The notes beneath the pieces are model-generated. The model searched no databases. It was not told the origin of the DNA and saw nothing but the letters and a program-made list of their open reading frames with translations. From positions 434,001 through 498,000 of the forward strand of contig NZ_JAPJBQ010000001.1 in NCBI RefSeq assembly GCF_026421305.1: a stretch of DNA of 64,000 bases, given 5' to 3'. The stretch's first letter is position 1. Each line of letters opens with the position of its first letter. Shown in pieces: positions 38,471 through 47,114 of the stretch. A program made the position numbers and the translations under genes. The stretch comes from Dyella silvae (GTDB lineage: Bacteria; Pseudomonadota; Gammaproteobacteria; Xanthomonadales; Rhodanobacteraceae).

Positions 38471-38851
38471 TCAGTGGCTTCGCTCGCGGGCCTTTTCCTC
38501 GTCGATCGTCAGAATGGCCTCGGGGGTGGCCTCAAGGCGCGCCTTGGGAATGGGCTTGCCACTGACATCGGAGAAGCCGTAGGTGCCGTCATCGATCTTT
38601 TGCAGGGCGCGCTCGATGTCGTTGACGCGCTGCTCGTCCACGTCGTGTTGCGCCTGGCGCACCTCTTCCTGCTCAAGGTCCTGCGCGGTGTCCTCGAACT
38701 CTTCGGCTTCGTCGCCGATCTGTTCCGTATAGGATCGCAAACGCGCGTTCTCGGTCAGCTCGCTGCCCAGCACTTGCCGGCGCAGGTGCTCAAGCCGTTC
38801 GCGTTGATGCGCAATGAACTCGGGACTCAATGGGGCCTGGTCGGCGGACAT
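38471..38851 (-). CDS. DksA/TraR-like protein lacking zinc cysteines
   Basis: A 126-residue protein with a long acidic coiled-coil N-terminal half (EQIGDEAEEFEDTAQDLEQEEVRQAQHDVDEQR) and a C-terminal GTYGFSDVSGKPIPKARLEATPEA segment. That segment aligns with the DksA zinc finger, but every Cys is replaced (usual form CxxCG...CxxC). DksA-type proteins enter the RNA polymerase secondary channel; the acidic tip DVD-type residues are a possible equivalent. It lies 34 bp downstream of a convergent-free gap with msrB next on the same strand. Confidence 0.82.
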   Translation of the reverse strand: MSADQAPLSPEFIAHQRERLEHLRRQVLGSELTENARLRSYTEQIGDEAEEFEDTAQDLEQEEVRQAQHDVDEQRVNDIERALQKIDDGTYGFSDVSGKPIPKARLEATPEAILTIDEEKARERSH

Positions 38852-38941
38852 GGTACGTCTCCATCGGACAAGGTGGACAATGGCTGGTGAGCGGTTAGCT
38901 ATCGCACAGGCATTGTTTTGGGGCAGTGAAGATATTCGCCG

Positions 38942-38977
38942 AAAAACAAATGGCGCGCATCACCCGATACGCGCCAT
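38942..38977 (-). terminator. Terminator of the TonB-receptor gene
   Basis: On the minus strand ATGGCGCG, a 12-nt loop and CGCGCCAT form an 8-bp stem followed by TTTGTTTTTC, a good U-tract. It ends transcription coming from the TonB-dependent receptor at 39004. Confidence 0.75.
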
Positions 38978-39003
38978 GCCGTTACCCGATGGGATATTGC
39001 AAT

Positions 39004-41439
39004 TTACCAGCGATAGGCCACTTTGCCGTACACGTAGGCGCCATTGAAACCGAACGGCGAAAACACGGAGTAGGGCAGCGCACCGTTGTTGTCGTTGGCG
39101 GGAATGACGTGGTCGGGGTAGGTATTGAGCACGTTGTTGCCGCCTAGCGTGAAGGTCCAGCGGTTTAGCGTGTAGTTCACCGCCAGGTCGAGTATCCACT
39201 TGGCGCCGAACGTCTGATCGAGGGCTGCGGTGGAAGAGTTGTACGACACCCAGCTGCCATAGCGCGTCAGCGTGCCATCGAAGCTCCAGCGATGGATGTT
39301 GTAGACCTCGTTGAGAATCAGCTTGCTGCGTGGCGTGGTATCGGCCAACAGGCCGTACTGGTCGCGGCGGTCGATGCGCTTCAGGTTCACGCCGAGCTGA
39401 TCGAGAATCGCCGGGTTCGGCTTGATGTCGATGACCTTGTTTTTGTTGTAGTTGTAGCTGAGCGTGCTCTGCAGCGAGCCGGCGTCGCCGAAATCGCTGA
39501 GGTAGCTGGCCACCAGGTCAACGCCACGGGTACGCGTGTTCACCGCATTGGTGAAGTAGGCGATGCCGCTGTAGTTGCTGTTGCGGATGCCATGGGCGGC
39601 GAGATAAGCCTGCACCTTGGGCGAGGTGGTGGCCAGATTGCTCGACAGCGTGATGCGGTTGTCGATGGTGATCTGGTAGACGTCCAGGCTCAGATTGAGC
39701 GCGTCGGTGGCATTCCACACGGCGCCGAAGGTGTAGTTGCGGGACTTTTCCGGCTCGAGCGGCTCGGCACCCAGCAGTTGGCCCACGGCACTGTTCACCG
39801 GTACCAGGCCGGTGTTGTAAATGCCGGCGGGCAGATGCAGCGAATTGCCGGTGCCGTAATACAGCGACGAGGTGTACGAGTAGTGCTGCTGCGCGAGCGA
39901 CGGCGCGCGAAAGCCGGTCGAAGCGCTGCCACGGAGAGCGAAGCGGTCGGTAAAGTCGAAACGGCCAGCCAGCGCGCCTGACGTGGTGCTGCCGAAGTCC
40001 GAGTAATCCTCATGGCGCAGCGACGCCGAGGCGCCGAAGCGATCGGTGAGGTTGGTTTCCAGGCTGATGTACTCGGCAATGTCGTGGCGGCTGTACGCAC
40101 CGGCGTCGGTCGGCTGGAAGCCGCCAAAGCCTTGAGCGCCACCGGAAACGCCGGAAGTGCCGGTGTACCAGGAGGAAAGATCGCCCGCTTCAATCTTGTA
40201 GGTCTGGCGAAGGTATTGGGCGCCGAACGCCAGCGTCACCGGGTTCGGCAGCCAGCTGGTGCTCAGTTCCTTGGCGATATCCACGTCGAGCGATTGTTGG
40301 GTCGAGCGCAGGATGCCGTCGTGGAACGCCGTGGGGCTGTAGCCGAAATCGTGCAGGAATGCGCGATTTACGCTGTTATCGGTGGCGTAGGAAACGCGAT
40401 TGCCGCCGTAATTGCCGCTGATGTCCCAGCGCCAGCCGCTGTCGGTTTTGCCACGCAGCCCAACGACCAGCGACTGGTCGGTGGAGTCAGCGTGCTCCAG
40501 CGGAAGATACCCATGTGGGTACAGCGAGGGCACCGAGTTGCTGCTCGCGACATTGCGGAAGAACGCGGGCGATACCGAGTTGCGGTTGCCGTAGTGTCCA
40601 AACGCGTACAGTTCCACGCCAGACGCGATGTCGTACTGCGCGTTCAGCAGCAGATTGTGGTCCTTCACCGCCGGGTCGCCAAAGCGCTGCGTCGTACCTT
40701 CCCAGGCGCGCGTTCGGTTGGGTTCGGCACGATTGGTGTAATCCTGATTGCCGTCCTGCAGGGTGAATCGAATCCAGCCCTTGTCGTTGTTCAGCGGAAC
40801 GCCGAAGCTCGCCGAGCCCAGCCATTGACGGCCGTCGCCGGCCGAGTACTGGCCGCCGCTCACGTCCACTTCGCCGCCTGCTGCACCCTTCTTCAGCACC
40901 ACATTGATCACGCCGGCAATGGCGTCGGAGCCGTATTGCGCAGACGCGCCGTCACGCAGCACCTCGATATGATCGATGGCGCCGATGGGGATGGTGTTGA
41001 GATCCACCGCCTGCGAGCCACGGCCCAGCACGCCATTGGTGAGCAGCAGCGCGCCAGGGTGCCAGCGCTTGCCGTCCACCAGCACCAGCACCTGATCCGG
41101 CGCAAGGCCGCGCAACTGCACGGGGCGTTGCGAATCGGCCGTATCGGATGCGGCCGGGCGCGGGAAGCTGATCGAGGGAATGATGCGTGCCAGCGCGGTA
41201 CTCAGCTCGGTGGTGCCGGTCTGCTGCAAGGCCTGCGCCGAGACCACATCGATCGGCGTAAGCGAGCTGTTTTCAGTGCGGTTATCGGCGCGCGTACCCG
41301 TGACGATGACCGTGCCCAGTTTCTTGGCGTTATCGGTGTCCGGCGAAGCGTCTTGTGCGGCAGCGTTGGAGACGGTTGAGAGAAGAGCGAGGGCAATCAG
41401 GCCCGGCGCGGCCTTGAAGCCGACGTGGTGCTTATCCAT
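39004..41439 (-). CDS. TonB-dependent outer-membrane receptor
   Basis: An 811-residue receptor. A signal peptide (residues 1-29, ending NAAAQ) is followed by a TonB-box-like GTVIVTGTR, a plug domain (QLRGLAPDQVLVLVDGKRWH, DLNTIPIGAIDHIEVLRDGASAQYGSDAIAGVIN) and a 22-strand barrel ending in KVAYRW. The substrate is unknown; nearby genes give no siderophore, cobalamin or sugar clue. The ATG at 41439 is chosen because the longer frame (to 41511) adds a non-signal leader. A terminator follows the stop. Confidence 0.9.
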   Translation of the reverse strand: MDKHHVGFKAAPGLIALALLSTVSNAAAQDASPDTDNAKKLGTVIVTGTRADNRTENSSLTPIDVVSAQALQQTGTTELSTALARIIPSISFPRPAASDTADSQRPVQLRGLAPDQVLVLVDGKRWHPGALLLTNGVLGRGSQAVDLNTIPIGAIDHIEVLRDGASAQYGSDAIAGVINVVLKKGAAGGEVDVSGGQYSAGDGRQWLGSASFGVPLNNDKGWIRFTLQDGNQDYTNRAEPNRTRAWEGTTQRFGDPAVKDHNLLLNAQYDIASGVELYAFGHYGNRNSVSPAFFRNVASSNSVPSLYPHGYLPLEHADSTDQSLVVGLRGKTDSGWRWDISGNYGGNRVSYATDNSVNRAFLHDFGYSPTAFHDGILRSTQQSLDVDIAKELSTSWLPNPVTLAFGAQYLRQTYKIEAGDLSSWYTGTSGVSGGAQGFGGFQPTDAGAYSRHDIAEYISLETNLTDRFGASASLRHEDYSDFGSTTSGALAGRFDFTDRFALRGSASTGFRAPSLAQQHYSYTSSLYYGTGNSLHLPAGIYNTGLVPVNSAVGQLLGAEPLEPEKSRNYTFGAVWNATDALNLSLDVYQITIDNRITLSSNLATTSPKVQAYLAAHGIRNSNYSGIAYFTNAVNTRTRGVDLVASYLSDFGDAGSLQSTLSYNYNKNKVIDIKPNPAILDQLGVNLKRIDRRDQYGLLADTTPRSKLILNEVYNIHRWSFDGTLTRYGSWVSYNSSTAALDQTFGAKWILDLAVNYTLNRWTFTLGGNNVLNTYPDHVIPANDNNGALPYSVFSPFGFNGAYVYGKVAYRW

Positions 41440-41737
41440 GTTTTGGGGAATTCCGGGGGAAGTGGGGCAGTACGGCCCTGCGAGGCTATAGATGGCCCCG
41501 GGGAAGTCCAATGGCGATTCGTTGTCTGCTCATAACCGTGTGGCATGAGACGCTGCGCGGCCTTCTGCCTGAAGCGAGGCTTGCGCTGGTGGCGGGCTAA
41601 ACCTTGGTTATTGATTCAAAAGGGATTCACGGCGCATTGATGCTGTGCTGAACGACCCTATATCCGAGCCCAGTCCGGCGGGCCACGCGGTATGGTGGGT
41701 AACCCGGTATGGCCATGAACCTTTGAGGCAGTAATAC
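41440..41737. other. 298-bp divergent spacer, no gene seen
   Basis: The region between the TonB receptor and the EF-G paralogue shows no convincing frame, Fur box or Fnr dyad. AT-richer patches (TTGGTTATTGATTCAAAAGG near 41604) may hold promoters. Confidence 0.5.
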
Positions 41738-43867
41738 ATGACACGCAAGAAAGCGCTTCACCTGTATCGCAACATCGGCATCATCGCGCACATCGATGCG
41801 GGCAAGACCACCACCACTGAGCGCATTCTTTACTACACAGGGAAGAAGCATCAGATCATCGACGTGCACGACACCAAGGAAGGCAAGGGTTCGACCACTA
41901 CCGATTACCTGGAGCAGGAGCGTAAGCGCGGCATCACCATCCAGTCTGCCGCCGTGTCGACGGAGTGGAAGGGTTACCAGCTCAACCTGATCGATACGCC
42001 AGGCCACGTCGATTTCACCATCGAGGTGAACCGCAGTCTGCGCGTGCTGGACGGCGCCGTAGTGGTGTTCGACGGCGTCGCTGGCGTTGAGCCACAGACC
42101 GAAACCAACTGGCGCCTGGCTGACCAGTACAACGTGCCCCGGATCTGCTACGTCAACAAGATGGATCGCACTGGCGCGAATTTCGCCCATTGTGTGAAGG
42201 GTATCCGCGAGCGGCTTAGCCCCAACGTATTGTTGTGCCAGGTGCCGCTGGGCAGCCACGATGAATTCGTCGGCATGGCCGATCTGGTGGCCGGCGTCGG
42301 CTATCTGTGGAACGGCGACGACAAAGACAGTACCTGGGACACTGTCCCGCTGGATCAGATTGCCAGCCGGGTGAAGTTCTCCGCCGTGGGCGACCAGACA
42401 TGGGTCCATGAATTGGCGCGGCTGCGTCAGGAGACGCTGGAGTACGCGCTCGCCATGGACGATGCTGCATTCGATCGCCTGATCGAAACGGGCGAGTTCG
42501 ACCCGGAAACACTGAAGCGTTGCATCCGCGAGGGTTGCGTATCCGGCAAGCTGGTGCCCGTATTCTGTGGTTCGTCCTACCGCAACAAGGGCGTGCAGCA
42601 GTTGCTGGATGGCGTGGTGGACTACCTGCCGTTCCCGGGCGAGAACGGCGGTATCGCGCTGGTGGATGAAGATGGCCATGTCGTTGGCGAACAAGGTGTC
42701 GTCGATGACGCGCCGGCGCGCGCGCTCGCGTTCAAAGTGATCAACGACCAGTTCGGTACGCTGACCTTCTGTCGCATCTATTCCGGCGTCATCAAGAAGG
42801 GCGACAGCTTGCTCAACGTCACGCGCGGCAAGAAAGAGCGCATCGGACGCATTGTGGAAGTGCAGGCCAATGCGACCAAAGAAATCGACGAAGTACGTGC
42901 AGGCGACATTTGCGCCTTCGTGTCGATGAAGGAAACCGAGACCGGCGATTCGCTGGCCGATCCTGCGCATCCGGCACTGCTGGAACGCATGCGCTTCCCC
43001 GATCCGGTGATCAGCGTGTCGGTGGAACCAAAGCATCGCAATGACGTGGACAAGCTGTCGGCCGCCCTCTACAAAATGGTGAAGGCCGATCCTTCGCTAC
43101 GACTGGAAGTGGATAAGGAAACCGGGCAGACCGTGCTCAAGGGCATGGGTGAGCTGCATCTGGAAGTCACCATCGACCGCATGCGTACCGAGCTGGGTGT
43201 GGATGCCAACATGGGCAAGCCCAAGGTGAGCTTCCGCGAGGCGTTTGGACGTCCGGTCGAGCACACCTATACCCACAAGAAGCAATCGGGCGGCTCGGGC
43301 CAGTTCGCCGAAGTCACCATGGTGTTCGAACCGCTGGAGTCCGGTAGCGGCGTGGTATTTGCCGACGAGATCGTTGGCGGCCGTGTGCCACGCGAATACA
43401 TTCCGGCGGTGGAGCATGCGGTACGGGTGGAATCACGCGAAGGCCAGGTGGCCGGTTACGAGGTGGTGGATTTCAAGGCGCGTCTTATTGACGGCAAGTT
43501 CCACGATGTGGATTCGTCCGCACTGGCCTTTGAAATCGCCAGCCGCCAGTGTTTCCGCGAGGCGCAGCGGCTGAGCAAGCCGAAGCTACTGGAGCCGGTG
43601 ATGCGGCTGGAAGTGGTGACCGAAGCGGATTACCTCGGCGATGTGATCGGCGACATCAATCGTCGTCGCGGCAACGTCAGCGACCAGGGGCAGCGTGGTT
43701 CGCAGGCGTTCGTGCAGGGCTTCGTGCCACTGTCGGAGATGTTCGGTTACATCAACTTCCTCCGCTCGGCGACCCGTGGGCGCGGCACGTTCACCATGGA
43801 ATTCGACCACTACGAAGATGTGCCCGCCAACATGGTGGATGTATTGATGGAGAAAGAGGCGAAGTAG
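41738..43867 (+). CDS. Elongation factor G paralogue (EF-G2-like translational GTPase)
   Basis: A 709-residue translational GTPase with all G motifs: AHIDAGKTTTTE, RGITI, DTPGH, NKMD. It has EF-G domains II-V, including the domain IV loop (FREAFGRPVEHTYTHKKQSGGSGQFAEV). It stands outside any str operon, and its switch I region (DVHDTKEGKGSTTTDYLEQERKR) differs from standard FusA, so it is probably a second EF-G. Second copies are involved in ribosome recycling or stress translation in some species. No ribosomal-protein gene adjoins it. Confidence 0.85.
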   Translation: MTRKKALHLYRNIGIIAHIDAGKTTTTERILYYTGKKHQIIDVHDTKEGKGSTTTDYLEQERKRGITIQSAAVSTEWKGYQLNLIDTPGHVDFTIEVNRSLRVLDGAVVVFDGVAGVEPQTETNWRLADQYNVPRICYVNKMDRTGANFAHCVKGIRERLSPNVLLCQVPLGSHDEFVGMADLVAGVGYLWNGDDKDSTWDTVPLDQIASRVKFSAVGDQTWVHELARLRQETLEYALAMDDAAFDRLIETGEFDPETLKRCIREGCVSGKLVPVFCGSSYRNKGVQQLLDGVVDYLPFPGENGGIALVDEDGHVVGEQGVVDDAPARALAFKVINDQFGTLTFCRIYSGVIKKGDSLLNVTRGKKERIGRIVEVQANATKEIDEVRAGDICAFVSMKETETGDSLADPAHPALLERMRFPDPVISVSVEPKHRNDVDKLSAALYKMVKADPSLRLEVDKETGQTVLKGMGELHLEVTIDRMRTELGVDANMGKPKVSFREAFGRPVEHTYTHKKQSGGSGQFAEVTMVFEPLESGSGVVFADEIVGGRVPREYIPAVEHAVRVESREGQVAGYEVVDFKARLIDGKFHDVDSSALAFEIASRQCFREAQRLSKPKLLEPVMRLEVVTEADYLGDVIGDINRRRGNVSDQGQRGSQAFVQGFVPLSEMFGYINFLRSATRGRGTFTMEFDHYEDVPANMVDVLMEKEAK

Positions 43868-43894
43868 CACCAGGCGTTCTTCGCTTGTGACGTG

Positions 43895-43929
43895 TCTTGC
43901 CGGTTCGGCCCGCAGTCGGGCCGGCAAGA
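43895..43929. terminator. Hairpin between convergent EF-G and hydroxylase genes
   Basis: TCTTGCCGG at 43895-43903 pairs with CCGGCAAGA at 43921-43929, with an inner CCCG/CGGG pair in the loop. It lies between two convergent genes and could act in both directions, although U-tracts are poor. Confidence 0.55.
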
Positions 43930-43933
43930 TGCC

Positions 43934-44617
43934 TCAGGCAAACCCGCGCCAACGCGCCACCATGCCGACGCCCGCGGTGACCGCGCGCGATAGCAGGCGC
44001 AGATCCAGCGGCATCTCGGGTCGGCGCACATCCAGCAGCAGGGCGATCCGCGACTGCTCGCTGCGGTTCCATACTTCGTGCGGATACGTGTCATCCCATA
44101 GCAGGTGTTCGCCATTGGCCAGACGATATTCGTCGCCGGCCAGCCAAAGCACGGCACCCGGCCGGCCATCGCCGTTGAGCGGGGCTTCGAGATTCAGCTG
44201 ATAACGCAGGATGCCCCGGAACGGCCCGGTGTGCTTCGGAATGTGTTTGTGCGGCGCCAGGAAAGACAGGGTGGCCGACAGCACATCCGGTGACTCGGCG
44301 ATCAGCTTCGAAAGCACTGGGCACTGCGCCTGATTCGAGCGCAGGTCCTGCCCGTACACCTTGAGCAGAAACATGCGCCAGTCCTTGCCATCGGCCGCCG
44401 AGATGTCGGCCTGGGCCGGCATGATCTCGTGGAAGCGGGGCAGGTCGTGCACCTCCCGATAAATCGTCAGCGCTTCGCGGCGAATGTCCTGCCAGGCGGC
44501 ATGAAAGCGATGGCCGTCGGGAAAGTACGTGTCAAGACTCAGCACGGGCGGCGTGCTGATGCGGGCGTCATAGAGCCGGCGAACGGCCCGCGACGAGAGG
44601 TCGTAGAGCGACTCCAT
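43934..44617 (-). CDS. Aspartyl/asparaginyl beta-hydroxylase family (LpxO-like) dioxygenase
   Basis: A 227-residue Fe(II)/2-oxoglutarate dioxygenase. Iron and 2-oxoglutarate residues lie in HKHIPKHTGPFRGILRYQLNL and WDDTYPHEVWNRSEQSRIALLLDV (His, Asp/His, Arg). LpxO hydroxylates the secondary acyl chain of lipid A; others act on peptide Asp/Asn. The frame extends to 44812, but the added part is Arg/Ser-rich and non-conserved, so the ATG at 44617 is preferred. It is divergent from the small basic protein gene. Confidence 0.8.
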   Translation of the reverse strand: MESLYDLSSRAVRRLYDARISTPPVLSLDTYFPDGHRFHAAWQDIRREALTIYREVHDLPRFHEIMPAQADISAADGKDWRMFLLKVYGQDLRSNQAQCPVLSKLIAESPDVLSATLSFLAPHKHIPKHTGPFRGILRYQLNLEAPLNGDGRPGAVLWLAGDEYRLANGEHLLWDDTYPHEVWNRSEQSRIALLLDVRRPEMPLDLRLLSRAVTAGVGMVARWRGFA

Positions 44618-44822
44618 GGTCGGCGTTCCCTCCTCGTGCTCGGTGAGCGGCAAGGCCTGGCGCCGCAAAGGCCGTCTTCTCCATCGACCGGTGCCACGCA
44701 CGGTAGCGGCTGAGAGCTCCGTGGTACGTGAACGCGCAGCCGCGGTCGCGGAGGACACGCCCCTCGCTTTTTCTCCTGAGAAAAGTGGCCTTAGTGACTG
44801 AAATGTCGTCAATTATTGCTTG

Positions 44823-44850
44823 TTATTTTACGTGACGTCACTTAAAATAA
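44823..44850. promoter_or_regulatory. 28-bp near-perfect palindrome (operator candidate)
   Basis: Half-sites TTATTTTACGTGAC and GTCACTTAAAATAA mirror at 13 of 14 positions about the centre, and the core is TGACGTCA. It sits 26 bp before the ATG of the small basic protein, overlapping the expected promoter (a -10-like TACACT lies at 44853-44858). It is AT-rich in a GC-rich chromosome. Confidence 0.75.
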
Positions 44851-44875
44851 GCTACACTTAAACGGAGGATTTGCC

Positions 44876-45133
44876 ATGGTTGATCCACTCGATCCCGGTA
44901 CGCTCGCCTTGCCGCTGAGCTTCAAGCGGTCGCGCGGCCGTCCGCGCAAACCCAATGCGTTGACGGCAGCGGAGCGCGCCCGGCGCTACCGCGCGAGAAA
45001 AAAGACTTTGTCCACGCATGTCGTGCCACTGGCCGTGCACAACCAGGTGATGCGCGAGCGCGACGAGGCGAGAGTGCAGGTGACGCATTTGCGCGCCGAG
45101 CTGGAGCAATTGCTGCGCCAGTTTTCGCAGTAA
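44876..45133 (+). CDS. Small basic protein with AT-hook-like and coiled-coil segments
   Basis: An 85-residue protein with strong ribosome-binding site GGAGG. It has an AT-hook-like core (KRSRGRPRKP, residues 18-27), a very basic stretch AAERARRYRARKK, and a C-terminal helix with heptad-like hydrophobics (VMRERDEARVQVTHLRAELEQLL). Similar ALTxAERxRRYR peptides occur in phage and plasmid regions. I do not recognise a named gene. It probably binds DNA; the adjacent 28-bp palindrome is an attractive target. Confidence 0.65.
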   Translation: MVDPLDPGTLALPLSFKRSRGRPRKPNALTAAERARRYRARKKTLSTHVVPLAVHNQVMRERDEARVQVTHLRAELEQLLRQFSQ

Positions 45134-45242
45134 GCACAAACGCCATCGGGCCGGCCGTCATCGCGACGGTCAGCTGGTGTGTTCATGGCTTATGCGAAAG
45201 GCAAGGCACTGTCAGCGGTGCCTGCATGTCGATGCTTTGGTG

Positions 45243-45731
45243 CTACTTGATGCGCCGTTGTGGCCGGCGTCTTCCCAGCACGATATGTGCGACAAGCAAC
45301 AGTGGCATGGCCAGACCCATGCTCCAGTGTGCGATGCCGCTGACATTCCGCCAGCGATCATCCGTCAAGTAGTAGAGCAGGTAGCCGGTAAGAATCAGCC
45401 AGCCAAGCACGGTGACGGCGGCGCTTCCGGAAACGCGCTGTCGACGCGTATGCCAGCCGGCGACAATGTGGACACCCCACACCAGGCCGAAACTCCACAA
45501 GGCCGCAAAAGCCAGTGCAGCGTGGATACGCAGCCACCAGGGTTCGAGCGGGTGTGGCGTATCACCGAAGTCGCCCTTGCTCATCAGAAAGTAATGAAAG
45601 AGCAGCCAGAGGGCGCCGCTGAGCCACAGCCCCCAGCCGACGGCATAGACGAAATAACGCCGCTGACGCGACAGCCGAAGTGGCGTGCGGTGCTGGCCGA
45701 TAACGCTATGGGGAGGCAGGTGCTTCGTCAT
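45243..45731 (-). CDS. 4-TM membrane protein, possible haem b electron carrier
   Basis: A 162-residue inner-membrane protein with four predicted helices (RYFVYAVGWGLWLSGALWLL, IHAALAFAALWSFGLVWGVHIVAGW, AAVTVLGWLILTGYLLYYL, AHWSMGLAMPLLLVAHIVLG). Histidines lie in several helices (FHYF, RIHAAL, GVHIVAGWH, AHWSMG, VAHIV), as expected for a dihaem cytochrome b561-like or DUF4405-like protein. It starts in a 4-bp overlap with the end of apbE, so it belongs to that operon. It could deliver electrons from quinol to the flavinylated periplasmic protein. Confidence 0.65.
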   Translation of the reverse strand: MTKHLPPHSVIGQHRTPLRLSRQRRYFVYAVGWGLWLSGALWLLFHYFLMSKGDFGDTPHPLEPWWLRIHAALAFAALWSFGLVWGVHIVAGWHTRRQRVSGSAAVTVLGWLILTGYLLYYLTDDRWRNVSGIAHWSMGLAMPLLLVAHIVLGRRRPQRRIK

Positions 45732-46606
45732 AAGGCGGTGCCGATGCCGGTCCATTGCCCGGCCTGGTTCTGCAGATAAGCCACTGCATCGAACTGTTGA
45801 AGTATCGGGGCACTTTCGCTACCCAGCGCCAGCACCACCTTGGTGAGAGCGTCGGCGTGGATGCATTGGGGCGCTACCACGGTAGCCACTTGGTAGCGAT
45901 TCACCTCGACCCGCGTGCGCCCATGGATATGTGGCGCGGCGTCCGGGGTGGCGTTGGCGCGCCCTGAGCTGGTGGCGACCGCCACTTCGCCGACTTCGAG
46001 CACCGGGATGTGGGTGACACCGGCTTCATCCGTGGCGATGGCGACGCGATGCGGACCTTCGCCGAGTGTGCGCAGATCGCCGCCGGCGTTGACGCAACCG
46101 TGCGCGACGCCGTGTGCGCGCAGTACATCAATTGCGCGATCGACGGCGTAGCCCTTGGCGATGCCGCCCAGGTCAATCCATGCGGCACGACGCAGGCGTG
46201 CGCCACCTTGTTCGTCGATCTCGATGTCTTCCCAGTTTGCATCGGAGCAGGCTGGGTGATGAGCGTCGGGAGCGGGAAGCAGACCCTTGGCCACCAGGCG
46301 TGAGCCAATGGTGACGTCGAAAACGCCGCGCGTGAGTTGAGAAAGCCTGCGCGCCTCCATCAGTACGCGGGCCGTCTGGGCATCCAGTTGCACACGTTCA
46401 CCCGGCCCAGCCGCGTGCAGACGCGACAGATCGCTTTCCGCCTCGTGAAAACTCATCAAGGCATGAACACGCTCCACCGCGGCAAAAGCCTCGGTGATCG
46501 CCGTGTGCGCGATCGCCTCGGTCATGCCGGTGACGCGAATGTTGACCGTGGTGCCCAGCAAAGGGCGCGCACGCTCAACTTCCTTGTTTGGCGAGAACGA
46601 GGTCAT
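45728..46606 (-). CDS. apbE: FAD:protein FMN transferase ApbE
   Basis: A 292-residue ApbE homologue that attaches FMN covalently to a Thr/Ser of exported FMN-binding proteins. Family elements are visible: RPLLGTTVNIRV at the N-terminus, ALMSFHEAESDLSRLH, the GVFDVTIGS segment, DLGGIAKGYAVD, VNAGGDLRTLG and the C-terminal ADALTKVVLALG. The metal and FAD residues appear intact. No lipobox or signal peptide is obvious. It overlaps the FMN-binding gene by 32 bp and the membrane protein by 4 bp. Confidence 0.93.
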   Translation of the reverse strand: MTSFSPNKEVERARPLLGTTVNIRVTGMTEAIAHTAITEAFAAVERVHALMSFHEAESDLSRLHAAGPGERVQLDAQTARVLMEARRLSQLTRGVFDVTIGSRLVAKGLLPAPDAHHPACSDANWEDIEIDEQGGARLRRAAWIDLGGIAKGYAVDRAIDVLRAHGVAHGCVNAGGDLRTLGEGPHRVAIATDEAGVTHIPVLEVGEVAVATSSGRANATPDAAPHIHGRTRVEVNRYQVATVVAPQCIHADALTKVVLALGSESAPILQQFDAVAYLQNQAGQWTGIGTAL

Positions 46607-47105
46607 ACGTGGTCAGCAGACGCTTGATGCCATCGGTGATGTGGCGGCTCGACAGGGTGGCGCCGGAGATGTTCTTGATGTCGCCGTTGAGCTTCAGCGG
46701 CGCGTCGTGGGTCTTGCCGGTGAATTGCGCGCGCCAGGCTTCGTTGCGCACCTGGTCGCCATAGGTTTCCCGATACTCGAGTATTTCCACCGACTTCACT
46801 GCGCCCTTGTCATCCAGTGCGAGTGCGAACGGAATGAACTCGTGCTTGCCCACCACCTGATCGGCAATGAACCAGCCACCCGTGGAAACCCGCCACGCCT
46901 TGAGGTTGGGGCTGAGTACGTTGACGTCGCACGCTTTCTCAATGGACTTCATCTGCTCAGGCGTCAGCGTCACGAAGTCGGGCGTGAGCGTGGCACCCGG
47001 AAACATCTGCGCCTGGGCTTGTTCGACACTCATGTACACCGTGGCCTGCACCGGGGCAGCAACGACCAGGGCGTAGGCGGGAATCAGCAGGAAACGTGAT
47101 TTCAT
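46575..47105 (-). CDS. Periplasmic FMN-binding (flavinylated) protein
   Basis: A 176-residue exported protein with a signal peptide (FLLIPAYALVVAAPVQA) and an FMN_bind domain. The flavinylation motif SGAT is at residues 147-150 (NISGATLSS), so Thr150 would carry FMN after ApbE action. The upstream segments (GGWFIADQVVGKHEFIPFALALDDKG) match the domain. It probably works as a one-electron carrier outside the cytoplasm. It sits between the outer-membrane barrel and apbE. Confidence 0.88.
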   Translation of the reverse strand: MKSRFLLIPAYALVVAAPVQATVYMSVEQAQAQMFPGATLTPDFVTLTPEQMKSIEKACDVNVLSPNLKAWRVSTGGWFIADQVVGKHEFIPFALALDDKGAVKSVEILEYRETYGDQVRNEAWRAQFTGKTHDAPLKLNGDIKNISGATLSSRHITDGIKRLLTTYDLVLAKQGS

Positions 47106-47114
47106 GGCAGTCCC

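Noticed and set aside
41440-41737. Fur box for the TonB-dependent receptor
   Set aside because: I found no match of useful quality in the spacer, so iron regulation of this receptor is not claimed.
44876-45133. Calling the small basic protein a true bZIP factor
   Set aside because: The Asn-to-Arg spacing is off by one from the bZIP signature and a Pro breaks the helix, so only a superficial resemblance is noted.
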